A stretch of DNA of 64,000 bases from Scenedesmus sp. ARA3 (lineage: Eukaryota; Chlorophyta; Chlorophyceae; Sphaeropleales; Scenedesmaceae), in NCBI GenBank assembly GCA_004335835.1, contig RWJK01001622.1:42013-106012 (forward strand), written 5' to 3'. Position 1 is the first letter of the stretch, and each line of letters begins with the position of its first letter. Shown in pieces: positions 22,190-35,400 of the stretch. The notes beneath the pieces were generated by a model. It saw only the letters and a list, made by a program, of their open reading frames with translations. It was not told the DNA's origin and did not search any database. The position numbers and the translations under genes are program-made.

Positions 22190-23713
22190 GCTGTACTATG
22201 CTGGTCCCTGCATTCGCTGCTTGTGCTGCTGCTCAGCAACAGTGTTGCTGCCGCCGCCGCTGCTGCCGCCTTCATGTCACAGTGGTGGAGGCGTGTGTGT
22301 CACAGGCAACAGCAGTGTGGTGCTGCACTCCACAGTGCTGGACTTGAACAGAGCAAAGACTGATGGGGATGGCTTGATGGCTGAAGGGTCTTCAACAGTG
22401 GGTTTCGCATCAGTTGGAAATCGTGGCAGCAGTCAGCATCCAAGGCAGCAGTGGCACTGTGTATGCAAAATGTGGAATCCACATATGTGATATGTTCTGG
22501 GGCAGCGTTTGGTGCTTCAAATACTGCAGAATTGGTGTTTTGTTATATTCATAGCGGTTCTATTGAAAAGCGTGCCCTTGATCCTTGCGCAGGTGTCTGT
22601 CAACCAATGCTCACCCACAACCGTGCATGCGGAAGGAACGGCAATGGGGGCGGTATGTTCGCATCCGAGAATGCAGCAATTCAGCTCATCGTTTCCTCAG
22701 TGCTCAACAACACTGTCTCAGAGTGGGGCGGTGGCGTCCGATTGATTGGGGAGTCCAGTTTAGCAGTCAAGAGCAGCAGCATTATATTCAACTCGGCACA
22801 GATCGGTTGAGGTATTTCATTAGCACCGAATGTTTCCTTGTCAGACCTGCCTGCTTTGCTGGCAGCTGCTGTGAACAACACAGCGCAGATCGGCGGTGAA
22901 AATGTTGCTGCCTGATCCTGTTGGTATCAAGCTCGTGAGCGGCAATGTGGCACTTGGTTATGTCAGTCGCGCTGCAGCAGAATATGGTGCACTAGCTGTG
23001 CGGCTGGCCGTGTCAGGTGTTGCAGGACTTCCTGCTCCAGGCTTCCTTGCAGCAGCGGCATTAGAAGGCAATCAAGCACTCGGAACAAACACATCAGATG
23101 AATCTGGCATCGTGCACATGTTCATTCGCATCCGGAAGCCTCCTGGGCAGTACAACGTGTCTGTTCTGCTGCTTGAGTTTGGGGACATCCCTGCAGCTGT
23201 GCTGACTGTGCATGTGCGTGGCTGTATGCCGGGGGAGGTTGCCCCCATCCCAGACACATGTGAGCCCTGCCTGCCCGGCTTCTACAGCTTGGACCCATCT
23301 GCAGCAGTGTGCAGCGGATGCCCGGGCGGCGCGGAGTGCCCCGGCGGCGCTGCACTGGTGCCGCTGCCTGGCTGGTGGCACAGCGCAGCAACCTCAGCAC
23401 AGATGCACAGGTCAGATGATGGTGGATATTACTTTAGGCAGGTGTTGTAGGAGTGGCTGTGGGCTGTTGCTTGAGTTGTGCACCATCATGTTGCAAAGCA
23501 GGGTGCAGCAGAAGAATCAGAGACTGCGGCAAAGGACTGGGACCTGCAATTGCACTGCCAAAGCATCTTGGGGCATCCAGGCTATCTAACCACCATGCTG
23601 CGCACTTCCTCCCGTCCGAAATTGCTGCTGCTGGTGCTGCCGCAGGTGTCTCAATGCAGCCGCCTGCCAGGGCGACAGGGCGGCGCTGCGTGCCTGCAGC
23701 CAGGAGCCAGCCT

Positions 23714-23745
<32 letters not shown>

Positions 23746-25088
23746 CGCAGCAGCCTGCAGTGCAGCAGCGGCTACAGCGGTAATGTCTGCAGCAGGTTTT
23801 GGTGCAACAAAGCCCTACTGTCGTGCTTGCATGAACCCTGGCACAATCATTGGACTGTATGTTGCTGGTGGCTTTGTGCTGTTGGCTGTGATCAAGGTCA
23901 TGTGTCATTTCACACTTGCTGAGAACTTTCAAGCTCAGCAAGATGAAGTCAAAGAGCCTGCTTCTATCTTGTTCAAGTGCTTGGTGTTGTACTCTCAGTG
24001 GCTGCTGCTGGTGGCATCACTCAACATAGACTGGCCGCCGTCAATCGCATATCCCTTTTGAATGCTGGCGTGGTTTTGGGCGCCGTCAAACCCTGAAACA
24101 CTGAGCATCGACTGCCTGCTGACGAATAGCACGAGAGTACCACTTGCTGTTCAGCGTGTGCTATCTTACGCGAGTGTGCCTGTGCTGATGCTAGCGGTGC
24201 TGCTGCTGCTTGAGCTCCTGCTGTCAAAACTGAAGCACAAGCCAAGTGCTGCAGCAGCAGCAACACTAAAAGACAGGCTAGGCAGCAGCGCCATGGTCGT
24301 CATGTTTTTTCCTGCCTGGTTTGCTAAGAGTTGTGTTTGGGCTGTTTGCATGTGTGCCTCTTGACAGGCCTGCAGCAGCACCGCACACTGCAGCAGCAGT
24401 GGGCTCATTTTGGGTGTATGATGTCAGCACTGTCTGCTTTGCAGGCTGGCATAGGGCACTAGGTCTGGGTCTACCACTGTTGCTGCCGCTGTGCATTGGA
24501 CTGCCTGCAGCTGTCGTATGCATTACTGTGTCAAATCGCACCTGCTTGGATGGTCGGCTGTTCCAGCAACACTGGGGTTTCCTTACTCGCGCATACCGGG
24601 CTCCCCGCTGCTGGTGGGAGGCAGTAGTAATTTCCCAAACAATGGCGCTGGTTGCTGTAAGTACATTTGGAGCTAACGTGGGTGCCATGATCCAAGCTGT
24701 TGTCATGACAGCCGTCCTGGCCGTGTTTTCGTACGTGCTGATGGTGCTTAAACCCTATGCATACGCACACACCGGGCAGGCAATGCTGCGAGGTGTGCAA
24801 TGCCTGCTGCTAACGAGCTTTGTAGGGCATACATTCCAGCTTACTGGCAGTGGCAGCAACCAGTACGGTGCCACCAGTGAAAGCAAGCAGACAGCAGCAT
24901 ATGGACTTGTGATGGGGATACTGCTGCTGCTGATCAACTTGGCGTATGTGTGCTCAGTGCTGTGGCAGCTGCTGAAGCTGCTCAACTGGCAAGCTGTGCG
25001 GGTGGTACTGGCAAAATGCAGCAAAGTTGTGCAGGCATGGCTTAGCCTGTTGCCGCGCTGTGCAGCGCAGTGGAAGTCTGTCAAGTAG

Positions 25089-25729
25089 GCTGTGTTGTGC
25101 TCTGTTATGGTGGGTTTTTTTGGATCTTTTGCGGGACCTCGCACTTCCACAGCAAGATCGTTATTGCTGGTTTCCTCGGTTGAACAACTGAGGTTTTTGT
25201 GTTTTACCACCTGCACCATTGCAGCCTGGATAGCAAAAGTTCATCATCCACTGCATATACTTGCAAGCAACGTGTCCGGGATGTACAGGGGCCCGATACA
25301 CGCAACTTGACATCACATATGCATATGGCATGTCTCAAAGCCTACAGTCCGCCTGGCATCACAAACATCATGCGGCCTCACACACCATGCACTAAATACT
25401 GCTGAAATCACACTCGTAGCATCGTAGCAAAGCGTAACATGCCATCAGTACTTCAGGCCTCAGTAACAGCCACGAGCATTGCCTGGGAAAAGGCAGCCAG
25501 ACAGCATCTGTTATGTAACATTTATGTAACAAACCGCAAAACCCACCACGGTGTTGTGCCGCAGCTGCCCACATTCTCTTCAAGGCCGGCTCCCGTAGCA
25601 ACGTGAAACTTAAATATGGGTATTGCCAAGTATTCTCATTCTCAGGGCAGGCGGTAAGTATCAAATTGACGTATTCCCAGTCTCACATCACTCCGTGCAC
25701 AAGACAGCAAGATTAGCAACTATTAGACA
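25089..25729. other. Region downstream of the Pmp-like pseudogene
   Basis: Two TGTAA motifs at 25514-25518 and 25525-25529 could be chlorophyte-type poly(A) signals for the upstream + strand gene, about 430 nt after its stop. An antisense frame at 25392-25664 has no recognisable domain and is not called. Confidence 0.35.
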
Positions 25730-25732
25730 GCA

Positions 25733-26340
25733 CGAAAACCCTTCCAACAGCTCAAGGATCCTGTGATACTGCATGCTATCGGCATCAGATAGCCAGCAAG
25801 CAGGCACCCTAGACCCACACGCATTTCGTGCACCAGCACACGGTTGGCAGTTATCTCACACCAGGAAGGCACTCCAAACAGTACATAGAACCTGTGGTAC
25901 CACATGCTGCCAGCATCAGATAGCCAGAGCAGCGCTGCTAGCAAGGCACTCCAAACGCGCATGCATTCTGTGCACCAGCGCACAGGTTAGCTTTCATCAG
26001 CCACCAAAAAGGCACTCCCAACAGTACATAGAACCTGTGATTCTGCATGCTGCCAGCATCAGATAGCCAGCAGCAAGGCACTTTAAACACGCATGCCTGC
26101 ATTCTGTGCACCAGCACATAGGTTAGCCATTATCAGCCACGAGGAAGGCACTCCAAACAGCTCATGAATCCTGTAATACCACATGCACCAGCATCAAACA
26201 GCCAGCAGAAAACAACTCCAAAACCCACCTTTATTGTTTGCACCAGCACAATGCTCATGTATGCCACCCAGTAGCAGAGCACTGCAAACAGTTCATGCAT
26301 CCTGTACATGTAACGCCAGCAGGCTATCAGCAGATGCCAT
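25733..26340 (-). repeat. ~125-bp tandem array derived from an exon-like segment
   Basis: Read on the minus strand, an exon-like piece at about 26229-26335 (MYRMHELFAVLCYWVAYMSI, then VLVQTIK and a GTGGGT donor) is followed by about four decaying copies to 25733. Examples are MSCLECLPRG, FYVLLGVPFWW and FYVLFGVPSWC. The pattern matches the exon-edge echoes of nearby genes. It suggests that a minus-strand gene with a hydrophobic exon once lay, or still lies, here. I could not find its other exons. Confidence 0.5.
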
Positions 26341-29300
26341 TCCCAGATGCGCTTAACTATAAAGCAACACAGCTCGCCACCAGTGGGCATGCTGACTGCA
26401 TAAGACCTCGAAACGCTGTACACAAACCACTGCTGCAAAATCAGCAGCCTTCAGAAGCAAAGCCATGCTCTCTCCTGCACAAAAAAACAAGCTCTGTGCA
26501 TTCAGCTGTACCTTCAGTTGTCTGTGCAGCCGTGGTCAGCACAAGCAAACATCTCTGTGTAAGTGCCCTGACAGTAGTACTGCTAATAATGTGCATCAAT
26601 GCTCTGAGAACAAGGCAGCGGCAAAGTGCGACATCGACGTCCAATGTCTCTTGGCAAGGCCGCTCATGCTTACTATAGCAACATACTTGGCAGCAGATCT
26701 GCAAACGAGTACTGGATGCAAGCACAGTGGGGCACGGCTGTTATGCTCCCACTCTTAACAGCATCAGAGGTGAACAGTACATTATAACAGCCGGGGCCAA
26801 AGCTCAAGACGGTTAAGGATCGCTCCATGCACAAAGTCGGCTGTTGCATGGGACGCAGTCCAGCCAAAAGGTCTCAGACACAACAAACCAGGCCGCCATA
26901 GCAGCTTTGTGCAGCAGCACTGACATCATGCGTGTACGCCAGGGGTGTAGACATGTGCTTGTCAATGCAACGCACCAGCGCAGCGTGAGTTGAGCAGAGT
27001 GGTCTCACCAGGGCTGTCAAGCTTCCCAGAAACACATGCAACTTGCTGAAGCAAGTTGTGGTCGCGGCACAACCATATATATTTCTGTGGGGCACAGCTG
27101 TGGTGCTCCCATGCATATATTCAGTTGCAACATCATTGCCAACACACAATACCCCAGAGGATCAGGCACAGCAATGAACAACACACAAGATTGCTCCACG
27201 CATGGCAACAAGCAGAAGATGCAGATGCTTTTTACTTCAAGCAGGAACATCCGCTGACACATCAACAGCACATCGAGTCTGTGTACCTCAGCATTCCAAT
27301 CACTGCCGTGCCTGAAATGCAAAGCAAGGCACCATAACAGTGCAAACCGAGCTTGCGGCTTCAACCGACCAAGCTGTATGTTTGTCACTACACAGTACCA
27401 TGTACAAGAGCAGCAGGCGAGTGCACGAGCCGCAATTGTGCAGGCGTGTTCCGGATGCTCCAAAACCATCCGTGGAGCTCATTTGTGTGACGTTTCACGG
27501 CCAGCAACATAGCAGGTACACAAAGGAGCAGCAGAGCCTTGCCAGGCCGCAGCCAACTGTCACAAGGTTGCTCCATGCACACAACCGTCTGTAGCACGTG
27601 AGAAGGGGCCGCGCAGTAGCAGAAACAGACCCCAGCTGTATGGTCTGTACATGTCCGTGCACAACAGCCCTTGAAATTCCACCCCAAACAACTCGCAACC
27701 ACCCTGGCGTGGTATGCATTCATGCGTGTGATTGAGCCAAGGAAATACCGGCTCCAACAGCCGGTTGCCTCAATGCAATGAAGCTGTCCAACAGAAAGGG
27801 TTGCAAGCACAGCAGCAGCAAGAGTTGTGTTGTGGTGCAGTGAATGCATGTCCCTCCTGCAATGACGACACAGCTGCGCAGAGACAGCCGGTATTCACGC
27901 CGCACATCCAGCGAATGAAAAGGACAACCATGTGCAGCACCAGCCACCTTGACTGTGTTTGAGTATGTAGATTTGCAGGGCAAGGATTCCGGTGAAGTAT
28001 GGGCTGCAATGCACAATTGATGCTCGACAAACCAGAAGCTGACAGGACACTCAGACCAGGCAGCGCTACTGCTGCTGCTTTGCTCTGAACAACTGCAGAT
28101 ATCCACGCATGTTGCTAAAACACTGGCGTGCCTGAAGTGCAACGCAGGGCACCAAAAAAGAGTGCAAGATGCGCTGTTCGAGTCAACCAGACGAGCTGTA
28201 TGCATGCAAGCACAGCTGCACAAGGTGTTGTGTTGTGGTGCAGTGAATGCATGTCTCTCCTGCAATGACGGCGCAGCTGTGCAGCAACAGACACTATTCA
28301 CGCGGGCACTTCCAGCGACTGAAAAGGACAACCATGTGCAGCACCAGCCACCGTTGACTGTGTTTGAACATGCAAGATTTGCAGGCAAAGCATTCCGGTG
28401 AAGTATGGGCTGCAATGCACACCTGATGCTGGGCAAACCAGAAGCTGACAGGACACACAGACCAGGCAGCACTACTGCTGCTGCTTGGACCTGCAGGGAA
28501 CAGCAAGAATGCAATCAAGATGCACAGCTGCGCTGTGTAGGCGCATAGCCAGCCGTCACGGTGCAAGATCGCAGATCCCTTGCCATTGCATGGCCATGAA
28601 TGAGCAGGGGTAGCAAACGAGCCAAGCAGACATCTTTTTTCTTTGTGTGTGTGAACCAGCCGGCTTGCAGCTCTTGCTTGGCAGCATGCCAAACTCAGGC
28701 GACACTCGACAAGCATCAACCAAAGCTGCACACTCAAACCCGTTGAAGCCTCAGCCCGGGACAAAATGCACATGCGTGACCTGCAAGAACCTAAAAGCGC
28801 AATCGTGCTGTGGAGATCCGACACAAAGGCAGCAAAGCTGAGATGCCGCACACTGTGACTGCAAGCACAGTAGTCTGTTGTGCATTAGATGAAGAAGCAT
28901 GCAGCAGCATAGAAATCTGAAACGGTGTGTAACACACCTGCACCAAAACCAGCAAGCATTACTTCATGCACGGAACCCAAACTGGAGCCGGACACAGCAC
29001 AGACACAGCACAGAAAAGCTGCACAGAAAAGCAGCACGCAAACCCAGCAGCAGCTGCAGAAATGGCACAATCTCATGGCACACGAATTGGCTGTGATAAG
29101 AGCATTGCTGTGTGTGATAGTGCTGTGGCTGTGATGGCGTGGCATCGAAAGGACTTCGGTTGGACCTAAAAATAGATGCACCATGCTGTATCGGGGCTGA
29201 CTGTGCTGCCAGCTCCGCACGGGCCCCATCTCTCTGGTTGGCTAGCACGACAACCACTTCCCTCGAGCTCTGGCCTCGAGCTCTGGCTGCAGATCACAGC

Positions 29301-29410
29301 TACTGCTGAATCGCAGACAAACCAGAACACCCACATGCATTCTCTTATCTCCCGGCTACTGCAGCATGCTGCCCTGCCGGTGCTAGTATGGCAACAGGCT
29401 TGCGTGCTGC
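26340..29410. other. Gene-poor stretch rich in degenerate repeats
   Basis: No coherent gene was found. Degenerate copies of several segments recur, for example around 26790-26850 against 27100-27200 and 27300-27400 against 28110-28230. Some minus-strand copies carry an acceptor-like TTTCAG or TTCAG before GCACG, so they may be intron relics. Confidence 0.4.
27770..28500. repeat. ~400-bp direct tandem duplication
   Basis: A unit containing GTTGTGTTGTGGTGCAGTGA, GCAGCACCAGCCACC and AAACCAGAAGCTGACAGGAC occurs at about 27770-28085 and again at about 28165-28490, offset by about 400 bp. Small indels and substitutions separate the copies, and neither holds a recognisable gene. Confidence 0.8.
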
Positions 29411-29415
29411 ATGCC

Positions 29416-29420
29416 TTACA
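29416..29420 (-). terminator. Candidate TGTAA poly(A) signal for the DUF11-repeat gene
   Basis: The minus strand reads TGTAA about 80 nt after the proposed stop at 29500. TGTAA is the usual near-upstream poly(A) element of chlorophycean algae. This placement supports the chosen 3' end. Confidence 0.45.
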
Positions 29421-29499
29421 TCAACCTGCCGATCCGTGTCGCCCAGCAACATGATTGCAGCGGCTGCTGCAATCACCCACCAATCAACCAGCCCCATGT

Positions 29500-32400
29500 C
29501 TAGGGCTTGCTCTTGCATTTGGCTTCGCAGGCAGAGAGGGCATTACCTGGCACCCTGTACCTGATGGCGGACTCGTACATGCCACAAACCACAACGCCGT
29601 TGCCGCCGCCTACATTGCAGCTGCTCTTGTACTCTTTGAACATGTTGTTGGCAGTGGTACTGGTCATCAGCATGCTTCGCTCGCTGAGCCCAGGCACCGC
29701 GTTTCCTTTTTTGTAGGAGTTGTCGTGCAGCACGACCCGCACAGTCTGTCCTGGGCTTACACCTGGCAACCTGGCAATGCCATCCTTCGCCACACCACCT
29801 GCGATTAGGGCAGTGCAGTGCAGTGCAGTGCGGCAACAGGCGAGCACAGAGTTAAGGATATGCGTGATGTGACACTGCATTCTTGGGCACCGGTCAGGCA
29901 TTTTGTGCAGGGCAGTTTAGTGCAGTTTAGCGCAGTTTAGCGCAGGGCAGGGCAGGGCAGGGCAGGGCAGGGCAGGGCAGGGCAGGGCAGGGCAGGGCAG
30001 GGCANNNNNNNNNNNNNNNNNNNNNNNNNNNNNNNNNNNNNNNNNNNNNNNNNNNNNNNNNNNNNNNNNNNNNNNNNNNNNNNNNNNNNNNNNNNNNNNN
30101 NNNNNNNNNNNNNNNNNNNNNNNNNNNNNNNNNNNNNNNNNNNNNNNNNNNNNNNNNNNNNNNNNNNNNNNNNNNNNNNNNNNNNNNNNNNNNNNNNNNN
30201 NNNNNNNNNNNNNNNNNNNNNNNNNNNNNNNNNNNNNNNNNNNNNNNNNNNNNNNNNNNNNNNNNNNNNNNNNNNNNNNNNNNNNNNNNNNNNNNNNNNN
30301 NNNNNNNNNNNNNNNNNNNNNNNNNNNNNNNNNNNNNNNNNNNNNNNNACAGCACAGCACAGCACAGCACAGCACAGCACAGCACAGCACAGCACAGCAC
30401 AGCACAGCATGCTGCTGCACACGAGGTTGCTGCAGCAGGCGCACGTGACCGGATTCTGCTGCTGGAATCAGGCTATAACGTGATGGACTGCATGAGCATT
30501 TGATGTTCGGCAAGGCTGCAGCGTCTAAAACCAATCCACCACCACATACTAGTTACTGCACAGCTAAACCCTGCGGCAGGGGCTGCTGCCGCGCCCATAC
30601 ACAGCAATCTGTGAAGCTTCACAAGCAGCAGCGACCATGCTGCTGCTGCTTGTTTGGGATGGTCCTCAAAACACAAAACTCACCCGTGTGCTGGCATCTT
30701 GGGGCGACCTTCAGGTTGCGGTCGTCTGTGATGTCTGTGAACATGAAGATGCGTGAGACCGGCGATTTCTCGCAGTCACCATTGCGGAACGGGCTCTTAA
30801 AGTTGACCGTGAGTGTCTTTACTGTATTTGACGAGCAGTCGCAATCCATCGTGAAGGTGTCAGCCGCATCCAGCGCACTCTTCACAACCGCTGCTGAAGG
30901 GCACTCATTCATCACACATGTCTGCAAGCAGAAAGCAAAAGAACAGTCGCGTGCACAGGATTAGAACAGCATGTGGTGTCAATATGAGCACGTCTGCCGG
31001 TGGCGCAAAAGACGTTGTCAGTGAGTCACGAATGCATAATGCCAGTTTTGCAACCCTGCTGCCTGTTTTTCAGATGAGGTACGTGTTCAAATGTATCGCT
31101 GCGGCAACTCGACTGCCTGCTGACTGAAAGTGCGGCCGCGTGCAAAAGCATGGCAGATCATTCTCTGCTGTTGACTCTCACTAACACCTAAGCTATCTGC
31201 ATGACATGCAAATAACATAGTTCCGCCGTGCATGTACACTTGTAAATATTGTGCCAACCAGTATGCATGCTGCAACCGCAAATTCATCCAACAGCAAATA
31301 CACCGCGCTGCAAGTCCTGCTTGCATGAACCTCACCCTGCACGTTGCAGAGTTGCTTTTGGCAGTCAAGGTGACTGAGTTGTCGATTTGTGCAGCTTTGT
31401 AGACGAGCGACACTTCGAACGCAAAATCTGGCGCGTTATTGCACATGTCCATGTTGTTGACGAATTTGGCGGTGCATTTTTGTTGTTGGCCGGGACCCAA
31501 CCTGCACAGCAGCAGCAGCGGCAGCAAGTAATGGCAGCAGCTTAGGCTGTGTGGTTTGAGTGCAGACATAATTTGTGAAATAGCTGCAGCACAAGTTTGA
31601 CTGGTGTATAGTTGTAGATTCTAAGCAGAGCAAGGACTGCCGAACAGGAGGCATGCTTACAAGCACTTGCTGGTCAGTGAAGCATGTCTGCGGCATCTGG
31701 CAACCCTGTCAGCAACAGACAACAGAGACGCAAAACAACCTTTTCAGACACACAGAATTGCCAGAAAGCAGGCACTCACTCAATGTTGCTGCAGTCCTCC
31801 AGTGTCCCGGCTGCTACATCACCTCTCTTGAGATCAGCCCGTTCCCATTTCGCCACCACATTGCCGTTGTTAAAGATGACAACGGACACATCGGATGTCA
31901 TGTCAGCTGGATCTGCACAAAGCAACACACATCAGCGCATAAGAGTTGTTTCAGCGGCAGTCTGCTGCTGAGTGCACACAGCCAGCTGCATATGGAAAAT
32001 ACAGAGGGTTTGCGGTCAATAGGCGGCATGTTACAAGCTATCTCAGGTCTGCATAAGAGCAGTCAAGCGCGCTTGCGCTAATGCTCTTCCCTGCGTGTTG
32101 TGTGCACAGGTTCAGCAAAGGTGGGGCTTTATTGCGGGCTCACTGCAGTTTCCTGGCTGTTGGCAGTGATCTCTGCACAGCAAGCAGCGATTGCAACCAG
32201 CAGTGCCGTTGCAGTGTCACTCACTAGTTGATGGCATGATCATAGCCGGAGTGGCCTCCACTGCCAGCTGCAGTGCAGGTGTGATGTCGAGTGTGATTGC
32301 GTCTTTAGCGATGCTGGTTGCAGTGGCGTCCTTGCCCATGGCTGTAGCCATCACTGCAATTTCTACATCCACCTTTGCATTGGCTTCAGTGACACTGTTG

Positions 32401-35400
32401 AACTGATCCTGGGTCAGCACAACCACCACGTCACACTGCCTTGAAGCACTAGGCTGCAGCACGTCTGTTGAGCAGCCAGTAACATCGGCGTTTGAGGTAA
32501 ACCACAGCTGGTGCAGCCGCCAGTTGCCGGTGTTGGTCACAGTCGCTGTGCACTTGGCGTTGCCAGCTGCACAAGCACCAAAGACAGCAGCGAGTGCTCC
32601 TTCAGTCACCACAATTTGCTTGGATAGGGGTTCCGCATGCTAAGTTTGAACACAGTGTACTACACAGGTGACCTGTTACATGCAGTGCGTGCTTTGATCA
32701 TACACACAGCACAGCAATACACAACAACCATGCAGCAGGCAGCAGTCCAAATACCCATTTTCTGGCCAACACTTTGCGTCTATACCTCACAGCAGTGATG
32801 CAGTGCCTCGTTTGCGTTTCACTTACGGCCTGTTGCAGTTGCACAGTCGGACAGCTGCACTCTGATGCCTGGCACAGGCGTCACGCTGAGTTCAAAGGGG
32901 TCGGTCTTGCTGTATATCTCAGCAAGTCCAGTGCTCTTGGTGTACTTGCCAGTTGCCAGAGCTGTGTGGGCAATGCCAGCCTCCACCGCCTCCTGTCCAT
33001 CGACCTGGACTGTGTACGTACACGATACAGTGCTCTGCATGGAGCAAACACAGCGTGTTTCTGAAGCTTGGCAGGCAGCAGAGGTGTGCGACACAAGTTA
33101 CGAAAGCCAGGCTGTCCACAATGCCTGCCTCTGCATGGGCCGAATTCTGTGCTGTCCGCCTGTGCAATGACAACGCCCTGCACAGCTAGGAGCAGGCTGC
33201 TGTGGAATTTCTTGCTATGCTGTCCTTGAGCCCATACACTGCAGCGCTTCCGCAGAAGGCAGCACAACAGCACAGAAAGATCCCGCGCATCGCGTCAGAT
33301 GCAAGGAACATGATGCTGTCTTTGCTTTATTTCTCGCAGGTGTGAAGAAACACTCAGAGTGCACGTGCTATCGACAAACATGCACTGAAGCACAAACAAA
33401 GGCATGCCATAATCCACTTACCCCAGGGTTGAGGGTGGCGGCCAAGGTGCTGCACTTTTTCATCAGACCAGTTTCAACATCTGTAGCCTCTCCAACGAAC
33501 TCGGTGATCCTCACATTGCCGGTGTTGTTGAACGTCACTGTGATGACCACTGGTGTGCCTGTTCACGTTGCAGTGCAACAAAGCAGCCACCACACGTGAA
33601 TGCAGTCTCTATCAGGCCAACCAAATGCGCTGCTTTAATAACATGAACTGACACAATACGCGTGGTTCAGCCGCACCTGCGCTTCATTTGTGAGCGCGGC
33701 AGAAAGCATAGTAAACTGAGCAAGCGCATGCGTCTGCAGGTTCGACATTGTGATAAGCACGATGCTTGCATCTGCAGAGCGCTACGAGTGGTGGCTTACC
33801 TATGGTGAGAGAGTTAGGCTCAGCAGCCTGCACGATAGTCACCATTGGAGATTGCGCAGCAGCCACTTCAGCATAGTCGGCTGTTGGCACAGTGTAGTCA
33901 GGTGGAGCTGTCCAGTCTGTGGTCTTTGACGCGTCCAGCCAAGGCGCCAGAGCAAATACTTGCACATACGCCTTGACATAACCTCTGTCAAGATCTTCCT
34001 GCTGGACCTTATACTCCAACACACATTGTGGGCATGAATCTGTCGGAGCAATGTCTGCTGATGCTGTGCAGACAGGGATTGTCTCCCCAGAGACATCGTT
34101 GTATGAGACACCGATGCTGGTGACCCTCATGTTCACGTTGCCCTTGTTTTCACAGCCGAGCTTGAAGGTGACAATATCATCTGCAGAAGTGCCGCAGCAG
34201 CAATGACATCAGCGGGAAGCACCAGCATTAGCAGCAGATGCCACAGCAGGAAGCTTACTCATTGCCCAGGCGGATATGCCACAACAGCCGTGCTGTTTGA
34301 ATTAATTTGCATATCTGGCCCTGCTATGGAACCTTGCTGCTGTTTGTGAAACGTTGATGAATAGCGGCATTGCAGTCATTGCAAGCTGTCAACAACACAA
34401 TTGCAAGGTTTGAGCCATGCACACTCAGTGCAGGCTGCACCTGATCCTAGTGGCTGCCAACACGACAGCTTGCAGCTTTTCACTTTGTTCAGAGTAGTTA
34501 ATCACAAACCCTTCTGCAGAGGCCCTGAACAGAGTGATATGTGTTGCCTACGACATCGTGTCTGTGTGGATTGCTCACCGACAGCCTTGAAGGGTTTTGT
34601 CTCTGTCAGAATGCTTGGGTCCAAATCCACCTTCGCATCAGTGTCAAAGCTCACGTCCACGGTGTAAGAATCAGGCACAGCTGCACAAGCGCAGCAGTGT
34701 GGGCAGCAAACAACGGCGTCAGGCGGTGTGATTTTGGAACTGCTTTGGTGGGCAGTATCAGCAAAAAAACACAATGTACACAGACATGCTGTGTGGCGGC
34801 TGGCAAGCCCATGTGGGTCAAACTGAATACACAGCATTTGTGCATTGCACTGCCGTATATAGCAAGCGCATGACCGCCGGCCGCAAACTTCACTGCATAG
34901 CATCAGCCTCGGCAGGTTTACTGGCAAGCAGCTTCCTCAAGGCAGCACACCCGGCGGCTGGCAGTTGCACTACAGTTCACAAGCACAACCAAAGGACGCA
35001 CGTGAGTCCACATTGGGAGTGCCAGCATACAACAGTTTGCTTTTGATGCTTCCGCGGTTGAGGTCATCCTGGATGGTGTTGAACACCACATCGCATCTGG
35101 ACGAGCCACCAGGACTGACCAGGGCCTCAGAGCCGCAGCTGTTGCCTTTGTCATCCTTAAATGTGAGGCGGGTGTTGCCCTTGTTGGTCAACTCCACAGT
35201 GACTTTCAGAGTTTCTGCAAAACGTCAGCAGTGCGGGAGAGGCAACATTTGGTGATACTTGGTATGGGTGGCAGCAGGCTGGCTGGTGGCACCAAACTTA
35301 ATTGCAAAGCTACATGTGTACACAGCACGTCAACAGACACAGATAACACACTCGCCTGTTGCCTCCCCATCGTTTCTGCCACCTAACAGCTGCATCGTTG

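Larger units (their letters stand above)
19184..25088 (+). pseudogene. Pmp-like beta-helix/GCC/multi-pass membrane gene, degenerate copy
   Basis: The N-terminus is a signal peptide followed by an open exon to about 20047 with repeated beta-helix-type strands (SxSxFSGMTAWGAIQ, STFASNSF). Later pieces (about 20188-20322, 20578-20896, 21200-21296, 22280-23411) continue the helix into a Cys-rich part (PDTCEPCLPGFYSLDP). The last exon (from about 23646) encodes the membrane part: MCHFTLAENF, the tract SQWLLLVASLNIDWP, VFGLFACVPLDRP and several hydrophobic helices. Compared with its paralogue at 45446-52762 it has five breaks: a TGA at 22808-22810, a frameshift near 22900-22916, an ~11-nt deletion near 23795, a TGA at 24059-24061 and a frameshift at a T run near 24304-24310. 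A LINE 3' end (about 21724-21795) and a long CTG tract interrupt it. Function of the intact family is unknown to me; an extracellular sensor or adhesion fold on a multi-pass membrane base is inference. Confidence 0.75.

Noticed and set aside
21770..22363. 197-codon Ala-rich frame
   Set aside because: It is read through the (CTG)n tract and ends outside any exon of the aligned paralogue.
25392..25664. Minus-strand frame of 90 codons
   Set aside because: No recognisable domain and no clear splice link to the exon-like piece at 26.2 kb.
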